A DNA stretch of 64,000 bases, taken from NCBI RefSeq assembly GCF_014705615.1, contig NZ_JACXJA010000017.1:62001-126000 (forward strand). The letters are read 5' to 3'. Position numbers and translations under genes: made by a program. This DNA is from Paenibacillus oceani. GTDB lineage: Bacteria; Bacillota; Bacilli; Paenibacillales; NBRC-103111. Below are positions 43,753-52,355 of the stretch, piece by piece. Each line of letters begins with the position of its first letter. The stretch's first letter is position 1. The notes beneath the pieces were generated by a model that saw only the letters and a program-made list of their open reading frames with translations, had not been told where the DNA came from and did no database searches.

Positions 43753-45060
43753 ATGAATCATTCAATATCGCCGCAGATGGAGTGGCGTCCCTGGAAGCCG
43801 AAATACGGCGGCGGGGAGCCGGCATTCGAACGCAAGGAAGGCGAGAAGGGGACGGAGTTGTTGATCGCAGGCTCCGGTAAAGCGGAGGACATCGGGGCCT
43901 GGATCGGCACGATGCCGGTAAAGGGGGGCGCGCATTACCGCATTGCCGCGAAGTACGTCTGCTCCGGCATAGCATGCGAAGAGACGGCGGTGCTTGTGCA
44001 GGCGATCTGGAACAATACCGTTAGGAAAACGCCGTTTCGCGACTACATTCATCATCGACGGCGGCTGGAGGGCGGCAAAGGGGAATTGCACCGCATTGTC
44101 CAGGCACCTCCCGAGGCGGAGAGCGTCGAACTGTACCTGTACTTGCGGCAGCCCGCGGGCGGCTGCGTCGTGTGGTCCGGAATCGAGGCCGTTGAGCTCG
44201 ATCCGCACGCCGATGATTCGCTCATCTCCAGAAAAGCGAGAATTGTGACGACCATGGTCCGCAGCGATCCGTATCCAACCACGGTGGAACAAAATTTGGC
44301 TAAAAAGCTGGCCCTGCTGGATCAGATGAAGGACGATCGTCCCGACTTGATCTGCATGACGGAGTGCATGCTTGACGCCAATTGCTACCCGAGTTATGAG
44401 GAGCGGGCGGGCAATGCGCTTGCGATGGACTCCGTCCCGATAAGGGCATTGGCGGATAAAGCGCGGGAACTACGCAGTTACTTGACTTTCTCCTTTTTTG
44501 AGAATGAGAATGGAACACTTTACAATACGGCGGTTCTGTTCGGTCGGGACGGCGAAATGGTCGGGAAATACCGCAAGACGCATCTTACCACTGGCGAATA
44601 CGATATGGGCATTGTTCCTGGACGCGAGCTGCCCGTCTTCCAGCTGGATTTCGGCAAAGTCGGCCTGCTCATTTGCTGGGACGCCTGGTTTACCGAAACG
44701 GCGCGCATTTTGGCGATGCAGGGGGCGGACATCATATGCGTTCCGCTTAACGGGGACGGCGTGCCGCATCATGCCGAGCATGTATGGCCCGCACGCGCGT
44801 TCGACAACGGTGTGTATATGGTTTACTCCGCCGCATATAAGGGGAGTCCGAGCAGCATTATTGCGCCGAACGGGCAATTTCTCGCATCCGTTGCCGGAGA
44901 ATCGGTCCATCAGACGGTCGAGATCGATTTGGAAAAACGGAACACGCTTTGTCCGCACTTGAGCGTCGGCTTAGCTATCGGTGAAGGAAAAGTGCTGTAT
45001 TTCGCAGAGCGGCGTCCTGACCTGTATTCCCGCTACTATACGCCAGGAAAGCGGGATTAA
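43753..45060 (+). CDS. Carbon-nitrogen hydrolase (nitrilase superfamily) with N-terminal extension
   Basis: 435 residues. Residues about 160-425 form a C-N hydrolase domain. The catalytic Cys is in LLICWDAWF (about residue 311) and the Lys in VGKYRKTHL (about 275-280). DLICMTECML supplies an acidic residue near 200, though the usual first Glu is less certain. The first 150 residues look like a beta-sandwich (FERKEGEKGTELLIAGSG, SVELYLYLRQPAGG) and are not part of the enzyme family. It follows the lipoprotein by 20 bases behind GAGGAGG. It may release ammonia or an amine from an amide-containing imported compound. Confidence 0.88.
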   Translation: MNHSISPQMEWRPWKPKYGGGEPAFERKEGEKGTELLIAGSGKAEDIGAWIGTMPVKGGAHYRIAAKYVCSGIACEETAVLVQAIWNNTVRKTPFRDYIHHRRRLEGGKGELHRIVQAPPEAESVELYLYLRQPAGGCVVWSGIEAVELDPHADDSLISRKARIVTTMVRSDPYPTTVEQNLAKKLALLDQMKDDRPDLICMTECMLDANCYPSYEERAGNALAMDSVPIRALADKARELRSYLTFSFFENENGTLYNTAVLFGRDGEMVGKYRKTHLTTGEYDMGIVPGRELPVFQLDFGKVGLLICWDAWFTETARILAMQGADIICVPLNGDGVPHHAEHVWPARAFDNGVYMVYSAAYKGSPSSIIAPNGQFLASVAGESVHQTVEIDLEKRNTLCPHLSVGLAIGEGKVLYFAERRPDLYSRYYTPGKRD

Positions 45061-45095
45061 CGGCGTGATGATAAGAGCGGCCAAGAGCTAGGCAG

Positions 45096-45666
45096 GGACT
45101 GTCGAGATTATCAGGAATGAGATGCCGGTCTGTGACGATCATTCTATTGTCGTGAAAGCAATATTCGGCGATCAGCACGGGAACGGAGCTGATGGTGCTG
45201 TGGGGAAAGGCAACCGCTTATTTGGGAAACAGCGGCGTAGGCATTGTGACGGCGAAAGGATCGCAAGTCCGCCATCTCGAGGTAGGCCAGCGTGTTGCCT
45301 GCTATGGCGTGCCCGCGCACGCCGAATACTACAGTGTGCCCAAACTGCTGGCCGCTCCGGTTCCGGAGCAGACAGGCGGCAGGGAGGCGGCGTTCGCCGG
45401 ACTGCGGAGATTCTCGTATCCCGGGCGGGAGGTCCGGACGGTACGATTCGTCGTATGAGCAGTTTGGAAACGACTATCCGATCGGTTATGTGCACTGGAC
45501 GCAAGGGCGAAACGTGGCGGAGTTTATTCGCTTGCTCGCTTCGGGCCGTCTGCGGCTGCAGCCATTAATCAGCCATATTTATCCGTTCGATCAAATTGCC
45601 GAAGCCTACGATACATGCCTGAATGAACCGCAAAGCCCACTCGGTGTCCTAATCGAATATAAATAG
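45096..45666 (+). pseudogene. Degraded zinc-type alcohol dehydrogenase-like gene
   Basis: Three fragments in different frames line up with one medium-chain dehydrogenase-like protein. They are EIIRNEMPVCDDHSIVVKAIF (45107-45169, split here by description), then after a frameshift ISTGTELMVLWGKATAYLGN through RVACYGVPAHAEYYSVPKLL (to about 45400), then GYVHWTQGRNVAEFIRLL through GVLIEYK to 45666. The nucleotide-binding core between the last two is deleted. No start codon is in frame. It follows the nitrilase gene and may once have been its operon partner. Confidence 0.75.
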
Positions 45667-45850
45667 GTTTGTGCGGAAATGCACGCTTTCTCAGAGTGCA
45701 AAGGAGTCTTTTCTTGGTAAAATGGATACGTATGTATCCGATGACCGAGATAGACTTCTTTTTGTTGTGGGATGGGTCGGTCGCAAAGGAGAGCATGATC
45801 GCCGGATGGACGGATACGGTGAAATGTTCGCAATCAAAATTAACCTATAG

Positions 45851-47020
45851 CTACTCTGGATAATGCTCCCGTACACTCCGGATTGCCGGAAGATTGTCGA
45901 AGAATGCATCCACGACGTTCGGGTCAAAATGTTCTCCGCGTTCTTGGCGGAACAGCTCCAAAATCCGCTCCAGCTCCCAAGCCTTCTTGTACACCCGGTC
46001 GCTGCCAAGCGCGTCGAAGACGTCGGCGATGGCCGTGATGCGCCCGTACAGATGGATCTCTTCGCCCTTCAGGCCATGCGGATACCCTTTGCCGTTCCAT
46101 TTCTCGTGATGCTGCACGGCAACGATGGCCGCTGTTTTCAAAATACGCCGCTTCGAGTTTTTGAGCAGGTTATAGCCGATTTCCGTATGGGTTTTCATCA
46201 GCTCGAATTCGACGTCGGTCAGCGGTCCGGGCTTGTGCAGAATCGAGTCCGGGATCGCGACCTTGCCGATGTCGTGCATAGGCGACGCCATCTTCAGCAG
46301 ATCCGCTTCCTCCTGATCAAGGCCGAGCCCAAGCGCGAGGATGTACGAATATTCCGCTACCCGCTTCACGTGGTTGGCGGTTTCCTTCGAGCGGCTTTCG
46401 CCGATTTCGCCCATCGTGAAGATGATCTCCCGCTGCGTCTCTTCAATCTCCTGGACGAGCAGGGCGGATTCGATCGATTTTCCGGAGTAAGAGGCGGCCA
46501 GGGACAGGTTGCGCAGATCCCGTTCGGAGAACGTGCCGCTTGGCGTCATTTTATTGATTGCCTGGTAACAGCCGATAACGGCCCCCTCGTTATTGCGAAA
46601 CGGAATGACGAGCAGCGCTTTCGTGCGGTAGCCGGTCTGCTTGTCGGTTAGCAGCGCTCCTTGCTCTAGCGCGTCCCGAAACGGTTCGTTCGTATAAGCG
46701 TCGTCGATGAAGATCGGTTCGCCGGTTGCGATCGAATGACCGGCGAGGCCGGCGCCTAGCGGAATGCGCAGCTCCGTTACGCCGTGGGCGACCTTGGACC
46801 ACAGCTCGTTTCTCTGTTCATCGAGAAGCCACACGGTGCACCGGTCGGAGACGACGATTTGTTTGCCCATATCGGCCATCAGCATAAGCACGCGGTCGAG
46901 ACTACGCTCGTTGGCGATTTTACCGGTGTAGTCCAGGATCACGGCGAGCAGTTCCTCCGGTTCCAGGTCCCTTCTCAGTTCAGGCGTATCGGGCGTATCA
47001 GAACGGGTCTTGTCATGCAC
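45851..47020 (-). CDS. GAF plus HD-GYP domain protein, probable c-di-GMP phosphodiesterase
   Basis: 389 residues. An N-terminal GAF sensor domain (residues about 40-195, DRCTVWLLDEQRNELWSKVA) is followed by an HD-GYP domain with the full metal-binding set: HVKRVAEYS, MHDIGKVAIPDSILHKPGPL, KTHTEIG, and HHEKWNGKGYPHGLKG. It should hydrolyse cyclic di-GMP in response to a small cytoplasmic ligand. ATG 47020 follows AGAGGTGAG at slightly long spacing. TATAAT on the minus strand at 47054-47059 may be its -10. It is single-gene and convergent with the pseudogene. A c-di-GMP riboswitch also occurs in this window. Confidence 0.93.
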   Translation of the reverse strand: MHDKTRSDTPDTPELRRDLEPEELLAVILDYTGKIANERSLDRVLMLMADMGKQIVVSDRCTVWLLDEQRNELWSKVAHGVTELRIPLGAGLAGHSIATGEPIFIDDAYTNEPFRDALEQGALLTDKQTGYRTKALLVIPFRNNEGAVIGCYQAINKMTPSGTFSERDLRNLSLAASYSGKSIESALLVQEIEETQREIIFTMGEIGESRSKETANHVKRVAEYSYILALGLGLDQEEADLLKMASPMHDIGKVAIPDSILHKPGPLTDVEFELMKTHTEIGYNLLKNSKRRILKTAAIVAVQHHEKWNGKGYPHGLKGEEIHLYGRITAIADVFDALGSDRVYKKAWELERILELFRQERGEHFDPNVVDAFFDNLPAIRSVREHYPE

Positions 47021-47269
47021 CTAGCTCACCTCTTGGTATAGTACGAATTACTCATTATATTCCATGCGGCATGAAGATTTCCTGCAACGACAAGCGAAAC
47101 GGATCGAGAAAAGTCGAATTCGGATTAGGATCGGGAAGGAGGACGGCCCGATTGGCCACGTTGTCAGAAGAGCTGGAGTGTGATAACTTGATTCGTAACA
47201 CGACCAAGTGACAAGCCTGAATGAAGCTTGGTCTCACCCGTTTAACGGATGGAAGGAGAACCGATTTCG

Positions 47270-48109
47270 ATGGAATGGTTAGTCGGCTTGGCAGGCAGTG
47301 TGGTCATCGCGGGAGCCGCCAGCAGGAAGCGTTCGCTGTCCGGTTCGGGGTTCGCGGCGGCCGTCGTGCTGGGAACGGTTATGTACGGACTCGGCAGCGC
47401 GGTTTGGTTCGGCACGCTTATCGCTTTTTTCATCTCCTCCACCTTGTTGTCCAGATGGAAGAAGAAACGCAAGGAAGCCGCCGAGAGCGGGTACGAGAAG
47501 TCGGGTAGGCGCGATGCCGGACAAGTGGCGGCGAACGGAGGCCTCGCATTGCTGCTGTGCGTCGGAGCGGTTGTATGGCCGCATCCCGTATGGTGGTTCG
47601 CTTTTCTGGGCGTGATGGCTTCGGTGAATGCCGATACGTGGGCGACGGAGATTGGGGGCTTAAGCCGGACGCCGCCAAGATCGATTTTGACCGGCAAGCG
47701 GGTCACGGCCGGGACGTCCGGAGGCGTCTCCGCACTTGGTCTCGCTGCATCGGTGGCGGGCGGTTTGTTCATCGGGCTGACCGCCTGGCTGCTGATGGAG
47801 GCGATTCCCGGGCAAATAGAGCCGTCCGGCACCGAATCCGGACTGGTCCGGCTGGCTTCATGGGCGGCTCTCGGGCTGATCGGCGGCACGGCCGGCTCGC
47901 TCTGCGACTCGCTGCTCGGCGCGACGGTGCAACTGATGTTCCGCTGCGGCGTATGCGGCCGCGAAGTGGAGCAGCGCCGCCACTGCGGGCGGCAGACGGA
48001 GCGGATTCGCGGCTTCTTCGGCTGGAACAACGATGCTGTCAATGTTGTCGGTTCCGCAGCCGGGGGGCTCGTTACCGTTGCAGGCGCGCTGCTGCTCGGC
48101 TTGCTGTGA
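47270..48109 (+). CDS. DUF92 family integral membrane protein
   Basis: 279 residues with about six membrane helices. Family-typical polar motifs are GRRDAGQVAANGG (about residue 84), NADTWATEIG (about 125), TAGTSGGVS (about 145), DSLLGATVQ and the closing WNNDAVNVVGS. A cysteine-rich loop (CGVCGREVEQRRHCG) is also typical. The plant relative VTE6 is a phytyl-phosphate kinase and the fold is related to CTP-dependent lipid kinases; the bacterial role is not established. ATG 47270 follows AAGGAG by 11 bases. Confidence 0.9.
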   Translation: MEWLVGLAGSVVIAGAASRKRSLSGSGFAAAVVLGTVMYGLGSAVWFGTLIAFFISSTLLSRWKKKRKEAAESGYEKSGRRDAGQVAANGGLALLLCVGAVVWPHPVWWFAFLGVMASVNADTWATEIGGLSRTPPRSILTGKRVTAGTSGGVSALGLAASVAGGLFIGLTAWLLMEAIPGQIEPSGTESGLVRLASWAALGLIGGTAGSLCDSLLGATVQLMFRCGVCGREVEQRRHCGRQTERIRGFFGWNNDAVNVVGSAAGGLVTVAGALLLGLL

Positions 48110-48124
48110 CTCCGGGTCCGGGCG

Positions 48125-48883
48125 TTAAGCCGAAGCCTGCTGCATAATCCGGGCGATTGTGCGGCCTACGCCGGATTCGAGGTAGTGCGGGGCGATCATA
48201 TTGGCCGCTTCCTTGACCTCGTCCGGCGCATTGCCCATGGCGACACCCATGCCGGCCCAGCGAAGCATCTCAATATCGTTGCGGTCGTCTCCGAATGCGA
48301 CCACCTCTTCCGGGCGGATGCCGAGGCTGGTGCACAAGCTGTCGAGCGCGCTTGCCTTGCCGGTACCCTTCGGCTGAACGTCGATGTGCTGTGGTTCGCC
48401 CGGCAAGCCGTAGACGATCAGCTCGACGCGGTTGGTCGCCAGCAAGCGCTCATGGGCATCGTACAAGCTGCGGCGGTCTTCCGATTTCAGCAGCACTTTC
48501 AGCCAGCTGTAGTCCATCTGGGCGAGATGATGGCTCCGGTCGGAGTCGAACACCCCTTCCGCGCAATAAGCCCGGTATTGGACGTTATGTTGAAAAGCGA
48601 ACAGGTGAACGGCTTCGACGTCTTTCCAGGGAAGCACGCAGCGGGAGATCAGACGTCCGTCGGCCGACCACGTTTCGCATCCGTTCGTTGTAATCATAGG
48701 CAGACGAAGATTCAAGCGTTCGACTACCGGAACCATCCGAAGCCGGTGGCGGCCGCTGACCAGAACGACGGTAATGCCGGAAGAGTGTGCCTTCCGGACC
48801 CATTCCGCATTTTCCTCCGAAATCGCTCCGCTCCGATCAAGCAGTGTGCCGTCCAAATCCAGTGCAATCATCTTCCAAGTCAT
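48125..48883 (-). CDS. Cof-type HAD-superfamily phosphatase
   Basis: 252 residues. HAD motif I (ALDLDGTLLD), motif II (VVLVSGRH), a Cof-type C2 cap, the Lys of motif III (PKGTGKASAL) and motif IV (VVAFGDDRNDIEML) are all present. It probably dephosphorylates a sugar phosphate or similar small molecule in the cytoplasm. ATG 48883 follows AAGGAGG. It is convergent with the DUF92 gene, with only 15 bases between the stops. Confidence 0.94.
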   Translation of the reverse strand: MTWKMIALDLDGTLLDRSGAISEENAEWVRKAHSSGITVVLVSGRHRLRMVPVVERLNLRLPMITTNGCETWSADGRLISRCVLPWKDVEAVHLFAFQHNVQYRAYCAEGVFDSDRSHHLAQMDYSWLKVLLKSEDRRSLYDAHERLLATNRVELIVYGLPGEPQHIDVQPKGTGKASALDSLCTSLGIRPEEVVAFGDDRNDIEMLRWAGMGVAMGNAPDEVKEAANMIAPHYLESGVGRTIARIMQQASA

Positions 48884-49073
48884 TCTGCAACAACCTCCTT
48901 GTATAAGCCTCTACGCATTGTGTCATTTAATATAACACAAATCTAGCATTCCTACAATGACATTAGATAATATTAACAATTCATGCGACAATATGTTATG
49001 AAAAATGACATTTTATCTAGAGTACCGTGTTTCTTGTCGATTTTTATCTTCGCAATTCTAACAGGAACCTGCC

Positions 49074-49120
49074 AAAAAGCCGCCTCGGCCAGGTTAGCGG
49101 AACCTGAGAGTGCGGCTTTG
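49074..49120 (-). terminator. Terminator after the OmpR-type kinase gene
   Basis: On the minus strand AAAGCCGC / GCGGCTTT encloses an AGGTT / AACCT inner stem and is followed by TTTTT. It lies 50 bases after the kinase stop. An open plus-strand frame over it (48983-49216) has no ribosome binding site. Confidence 0.8.
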
Positions 49121-49169
49121 TTCAAGAGTAGGGAAGAGTTCGCTGGCCTGAACCGGCGGATGAGTGAGC

Positions 49170-50552
49170 TTATGTCTGCTCTCCCATATAAGGCGCAAAC
49201 GTGCTTGGCAGCATGATCGTGAATCGCGAGCCGACGCCCAGCTCGCTTGTCGCTTCGATCGTTCCGTTATGCGCTTCGGCCAGCGCCTTGGCGATGCTCA
49301 GACCGAGACCGACACCGCCGCTGAAGCGGGAGCGGGACTTGTCCGCCCGGTACAGCCGGTTGAATATATAGGGCAGATCCTGTTCGCTTACACCGATGCC
49401 GTTGTCTTCGACAACGATTAACGTACGGTCGACGCTCCACGAGACGGCGATCAGCACTTTGCCGCCCTCCGACGTATACTTGATCGCATTGGACACGATG
49501 TTGGACAACACCTGAACGATCTTGTCCTTGTCCACCTCGGCGTAGCAGGGAACATAGGCCGGTTCGAAAATCAGCTTAATTCGTTTGCTGCGGGCGAGCG
49601 GCAAAAAGTTGGAGTAAACCGTTCGGGCCAGCTCGACCATGTTCGTCCGGCGCACGTACAGCGAGAAGCGGGCGCTTTCCGCTTCGGAGAGCCGCTCCAG
49701 ATCGTTAACGAGGCGGGACAGCCGGATCAGCTCGTCATAGATGTCCTGGAGCCGGTGAGGCTCCGGATCGTATACGCCGTCCACGATCGCTTCGATTTGC
49801 GTAAGCAGGGTAGTGAGCGGCGTCCGCAGCTCGTGCGTCAAATCTTCCATCAGAGCGTGGCGCCAGTCTTCCTGTTTCTTCAGCTCCTTGGTCATCTCGT
49901 GCAGCGTGACGGCCAGTCTCCGGACTTCCTCCGGGCCTTTGAGCGGCAGGGAGACGTCGCGTTTGCCTTTTCCGATCTCATTGGCCATCCGGTATACGTC
50001 GTTCAGCCGTTTGGTCAACCCGCGCGCGATAAAAAAGCTGAGCAGGACGGAAGCCGCAACGACGCCGATCAGCAGCAGCTTGGAGCGGAACGAAATCGAT
50101 TTCATAAATTCCGCGTAAGCGGGCTCCAGCTCGCTGCTGCTTAATATATACTCCATGCGCAGATAGCCTTGCACTTTACCGTTAGCGGTATAGGGCGATT
50201 CGATCGATTTGCTGGACACCGGGATATTCGCCTTGACATACGTATCGAACCAGACTTCCTTGCGGTCCGCGCTTTCGAAACGAAGCAGGATGCCGTACAA
50301 GGCGGATCGGCGCTGCAGCCATAACCGCTGCTCGTTTGTCAGGGGACCGCTGATAATGCCGTATCCCCGCATGTCGTCCATGACGAGATAGCTGTTTTTG
50401 TCGATCTGCATCGATTGAAACCGCATGAACAAATTTTGCCAATTCGTATTGTTGACGAACGAGATGAGAAATACGATGCCGATCGAATAAATCAGGAAGC
50501 TGCAAAACAAAATAAAGCTCATTTTGCGGAAGGTCGGAAATAGTTTTCTCAT
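49170..50552 (-). CDS. Sensor histidine kinase (OmpR/EnvZ class)
   Basis: 460 residues. Transmembrane helices near residues 11-33 (MSFILFCSFLIYSIGIVFLI) and 155-177 bracket an extracellular sensor of about 120 residues. HAMP follows, then the H-box (DLTHELRTPL, about residue 238), N-box (NIVSNAIKYTSEGG), G1 (VEDNGIGVS), F (YIFNRLYR) and G2 (GVGLGLSIAK). The start overlaps the response regulator stop by four bases (ATGA). It differs in class from the YesM kinases elsewhere in the window. Confidence 0.94.
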   Translation of the reverse strand: MRKLFPTFRKMSFILFCSFLIYSIGIVFLISFVNNTNWQNLFMRFQSMQIDKNSYLVMDDMRGYGIISGPLTNEQRLWLQRRSALYGILLRFESADRKEVWFDTYVKANIPVSSKSIESPYTANGKVQGYLRMEYILSSSELEPAYAEFMKSISFRSKLLLIGVVAASVLLSFFIARGLTKRLNDVYRMANEIGKGKRDVSLPLKGPEEVRRLAVTLHEMTKELKKQEDWRHALMEDLTHELRTPLTTLLTQIEAIVDGVYDPEPHRLQDIYDELIRLSRLVNDLERLSEAESARFSLYVRRTNMVELARTVYSNFLPLARSKRIKLIFEPAYVPCYAEVDKDKIVQVLSNIVSNAIKYTSEGGKVLIAVSWSVDRTLIVVEDNGIGVSEQDLPYIFNRLYRADKSRSRFSGGVGLGLSIAKALAEAHNGTIEATSELGVGSRFTIMLPSTFAPYMGEQT

Positions 50553-51259
50553 GTCTCGGGATCATCCGGCTGCATCGAAAATTTGTATCCCGAGCCTACG
50601 ACGGTGACGACATACAGAGGGTTCGAAGGGTCGCGTTCGATTTTTTTGCGCAAATTTTTGACATGCGCGTCGATCGCCCGTCCGTCTCCTTGAAAGCGAT
50701 ATCCTTGGACGGTATAAGAAAGATCGGAGCGGCTGAATACTTTGCCCGGCTTGCGGATGAGCACGGACAGCAGCTTGAATTCGGTAGCTGTCAGTTGAAC
50801 GAGCCTTCCGTCCGTAATCACCTCACGGGTATCGGTGTCGACGATCAGCTTGCCGCCGTTGAAATGGACGACCTTCTCCTCGTCGGACGCCCGCTTGACC
50901 GGTGCGATGCGGCGGAACAAAGCGTGGATGCGGGCGATCAGCTCCTTCGCCCGGAACGGTTTGACGATATAATCGTCGGCTCCCAGATTCAGTCCGTTTA
51001 TCGTATCGATTTCACGAGATTTGGAGGTCAGCATAATGATCGGGACGTTCGATTTCTCGCGAATGCGGGAGCATACCTGCTCGCCGGGCATTCCTTCCAG
51101 CATCAGATCGAGAATGATCAGGTCGTGCTGGACGTAATCGAACTTCTGAACCGCTTCGATTCCGTTCGAGGTGTAGTCGGTTTGCCAGCCTTCTTTCTCC
51201 AAGTAGGCGATAAGCACGTCGCGGATTTTGGGTTCGTCTTCGACAATCAATATATGCAA
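50549..51259 (-). CDS. OmpR-family response regulator
   Basis: 236 residues: receiver domain (ILIVEDEPKIRD, phosphoacceptor Asp in HDLIILDLMLEGM, Lys in DDYIVKPF) and a C-terminal winged helix (QLTATEFKLLSVLIRKPGKV, GRAIDAHVKNLRKKI). The TTG at 51259 is preferred because AGGAGGGG lies 7 bases before it and the protein then starts MHILIVED; the frame runs open to 51277. A strong terminator lies between it and the transporter operon, almost touching its ribosome binding site. Confidence 0.93.
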   Translation of the reverse strand: MHILIVEDEPKIRDVLIAYLEKEGWQTDYTSNGIEAVQKFDYVQHDLIILDLMLEGMPGEQVCSRIREKSNVPIIMLTSKSREIDTINGLNLGADDYIVKPFRAKELIARIHALFRRIAPVKRASDEEKVVHFNGGKLIVDTDTREVITDGRLVQLTATEFKLLSVLIRKPGKVFSRSDLSYTVQGYRFQGDGRAIDAHVKNLRKKIERDPSNPLYVVTVVGSGYKFSMQPDDPET

Positions 51260-51286
51260 CGGGCATCCCCTCCTCAATGTTCTCTT

Positions 51287-51330
51287 AAAAAAAGAATTCC
51301 ACGGCAGGAGTTGAAAATCCTGCCGCGGAA
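51287..51330 (-). terminator. Strong terminator between the transporter operon and the two-component genes
   Basis: On the minus strand TTCCGCGGCAGGA / TCCTGCCGTGGAA forms a 13-bp stem (one G-U) around TTTTCAAC, followed by TTCTTTTTTT. The T-run ends about 12 bases before the ribosome binding site of the response regulator, leaving no room for a promoter in between. Confidence 0.92.
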
Positions 51331-51367
51331 ATCGATTTGGCCAAGCGATTGTGCCGGCCGGGTCTGA

Positions 51368-52336
51368 CTATTCAACCAAACCTGTACGCTCGACGCCTTC
51401 AACGAACCAGCGCTGCGTGAACATGTACAGAATCAGCGGAGGCAGGATGACGAGGAACGCCGTCGCCATCTTGAGCGGTTCGTCGAAGATCGACGGGCCG
51501 AACTCTTTCGCTTGCTGATCCAGCACAGCTGCGATTTGCGAGATGCCCATCGACAGCGGGAGCTCCTTCACGCCGTTCAAGTACATGCTCGGCAAGTAGT
51601 AGTCGTTCCAAGTCCATACGAAGGAGAACAGGAAAACGACGAGAATAGCCGGTTTTGCCAGTGGAAGCATAACTCTGAAGAAAATTTTAAAGACGTTGGC
51701 GCCGTCGATTTTCGCTGCTTCCTCGAGCTCTTTAGGCTGTGTGGAGAAAAACTGGCGATAGATGATGACGAACAAGGCGCCTTTGAGACCGTGCCCGAAC
51801 AAAGCGGGCAGAAGAATCGGGTAGTACGTCTTCATCAGTCCCAATTGGCTAGCAGCGATCAGGTTCGGCAGAATGACGACCTGAGTCGGTACGATAAACG
51901 TCAAGATGAGGCAGAAAAACCAAAACTTTTTAAACGGAAACTCGAGCCGGGCGAAGGCGTATCCGGCTACCGCACACGATACCGTCTGGAGGATCGATAC
52001 GGTAAGCGACATGATCATACTTACCGAGAAGGCGGTCGGATACTTCAGCTTCACCCAGGCGTCCTGCAGGACGCCGGTGTAGATCGCTCTCGGCACCCAA
52101 CTGACCGAAGGGTCGAGCAGGTCGGCCGAGTTTTTGACCATCGTGGCGATCATGAACAAAATCGGGTTTAAATAAATGTAAGCGACGTCGATCAGGATCA
52201 AATACAGAAATATTCGGAAAATGAGGCCCTTGTCCGCCTCTTTACCAAGCACCACATAACGGGTCTTGGTAAGTCCGGCTCTCCAGTTCAGTCCCTCGTA
52301 GCGTCTTTCCTTGAAAGCCGCCAGCAGTTTGGTCAT
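51368..52336 (-). CDS. Sugar ABC transporter permease (MalG type), second pair
   Basis: 322 residues with six helices and the EAA loop EAAKIDGANVFKIFFRVMLP. An N-terminal extension of about 40 residues precedes the first helix. AAAGGAG precedes ATG 52336. It is the last transporter gene before the terminator and pairs with 52356-53225. Confidence 0.94.
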   Translation of the reverse strand: MTKLLAAFKERRYEGLNWRAGLTKTRYVVLGKEADKGLIFRIFLYLILIDVAYIYLNPILFMIATMVKNSADLLDPSVSWVPRAIYTGVLQDAWVKLKYPTAFSVSMIMSLTVSILQTVSCAVAGYAFARLEFPFKKFWFFCLILTFIVPTQVVILPNLIAASQLGLMKTYYPILLPALFGHGLKGALFVIIYRQFFSTQPKELEEAAKIDGANVFKIFFRVMLPLAKPAILVVFLFSFVWTWNDYYLPSMYLNGVKELPLSMGISQIAAVLDQQAKEFGPSIFDEPLKMATAFLVILPPLILYMFTQRWFVEGVERTGLVE

Positions 52337-52355
52337 CGTAGGTCTCCTTTCTCCG

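Noticed and set aside
48983-49216. 77-codon plus-strand frame
   Set aside because: There is no ribosome binding site, and the frame covers the terminator of the kinase gene and the kinase 3' end.
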